In this document: positions 63,608 to 64,000 of the stretch, one piece after another
How the letters are laid out: every line of letters starts with the position of its first letter
How positions within the stretch are numbered: the stretch's first letter is position 1
NCBI RefSeq assembly: GCF_026341275.1
Contig: NZ_JAIFZO010000002.1
Span: 6,540,118-6,604,117, forward strand
Reading direction: 5' to 3'
Length of the DNA stretch: 64,000 nt
DNA from: Streptomyces ortus
Lineage (GTDB): Bacteria; Actinomycetota; Actinomycetes; Streptomycetales; Streptomycetaceae
Notes under the pieces: model-generated
Told to the model about the DNA's origin: nothing
Database searches by the model: none
The model's input: only the letters and a program-made list of their open reading frames with translations
Position numbers and translations under genes: made by a program

Positions 63608-64000
63608 GTGCCCAAACCAGATGTGGACCCGACCACGCCGCTCCAGCTCAGCGTCGACCGGAACAGCCCGGTACCGCTCTACTTCCAGCTGGCCCAGCAG
63701 CTCGAAGCGGCGATCGAGCGCGGTGCCCTGACCCCGGGCAGCCTGCTGGGCAACGAGATCGAGCTCGCCGGACGCCTCGGTCTGTCCCGGCCCACCGTCC
63801 GCCAGGCCATCCAGTCACTGGTGGACAAGGGCCTCCTCGTACGCCGTCGGGGCGTCGGTACCCAGGTCGTCCACAGCCAGGTCAAGCGCCCCCTGGAACT
63901 CAGCAGCCTCTACGACGACCTGGAGGCGGCCGGCCAGCGTCCGGCGACCCGCGTCCTCGTCAACACCGTCGTCCCGGCGACGGCGGAGGTGGCGGCGGCC
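63608..64000 (+). CDS. GntR-family transcriptional regulator (3' end outside window)
   Basis: At least 131 residues, open to the last base. The winged helix is clear: SPVPLYFQLAQQLEAAIERG, then LGNEIELAGRLGLSRPTVRQ, and AIQSLVDKGLLVRRRGVGTQ. The following SSLYDDLEAAGQRPATRV is the start of a UTRA effector domain, so this is a HutC-type GntR protein. It begins at GTG with GGAGC upstream. The divergent dehydrogenase-like gene and the palindrome between them suggest it controls that locus. Confidence 0.9.
   Translation, partial: MPKPDVDPTTPLQLSVDRNSPVPLYFQLAQQLEAAIERGALTPGSLLGNEIELAGRLGLSRPTVRQAIQSLVDKGLLVRRRGVGTQVVHSQVKRPLELSSLYDDLEAAGQRPATRVLVNTVVPATAEVAAA

Overview
The window is a chromosomal segment of a high-GC actinobacterium, almost certainly a Streptomyces. 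Support comes from the very high GC at third codon positions, frequent GTG starts, ATGA stop-start overlaps, rare TTA codons confined to accessory genes, a sugar ABC importer without its own ATPase, a CsnR-type chitosanase operator, and a complete purine/allantoin catabolism set in an order close to that remembered from S. coelicolor. No tRNA, rRNA, CRISPR array or phage was seen.

Layout. 1-1.8 kb: end of an XdhC-like gene, a small TOPRIM protein and an SRPBCC protein. 1.9-8.0 kb: an accessory conflict-type module made of a trypsin/NB-ARC/TPR fusion, a convergent HExxH-type putative peptide beta-hydroxylase with a TTA codon near its start, a weakly supported small ORF overlapping that start, and a divergent Trypco1 protein. 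8.0-13.4 kb: an oxidoreductase divergent from a CUT1 sugar importer operon. 13.6-20.4 kb: a Met/His-rich membrane protein, an ECF sigma factor, a membrane-anchored ChW-like protein, CorA, an AlkZ-like winged-helix protein and a secreted trypsin. 20.7-28.1 kb: a LAL regulator, a GAF-LuxR regulator and two acyl-CoA synthetase genes. 28.6-33.6 kb: a membrane NACHT NTPase with a TTA codon, a frameshifted GNAT gene and a zinc-ribbon protein with a possible nuclease-like C-terminus.

33.8-44.4 kb and 55.5-62.2 kb hold two parts of one catabolic regulon. Urate is converted by urate oxidase, HIU hydrolase and OHCU decarboxylase to allantoin, then by allantoinase and allantoicase towards ureidoglycolate and glyoxylate. 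Glyoxylate carboligase, hydroxypyruvate isomerase, tartronate semialdehyde reductase and malate synthase use the glyoxylate. An 8-oxoguanine deaminase and a purine permease feed the pathway. The IclR-family regulator gene (allR-like, 58.5 kb) lies beside allantoinase. Fifteen-base TTCC-N7-GGAA sites recur at gcl, hyi, allR/allB and aceB promoters, in three places as two copies exactly 21 bp apart.

44.5-55.5 kb is a mixed stretch: GH46 chitosanase with its operator, an AlaT-like aminotransferase divergent from an HxlR regulator, a secreted VWA pair, two divergent NIS siderophore synthetase genes separated by a 60-bp MITE-like element, and a HipA-like kinase coupled to a SelW-like protein. The window ends with an inositol dehydrogenase-like gene divergent from a GntR regulator cut by the window edge. 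Intergenic space carries three Streptomyces-type repeat families, including a 74-bp and a 33-bp tandem array.
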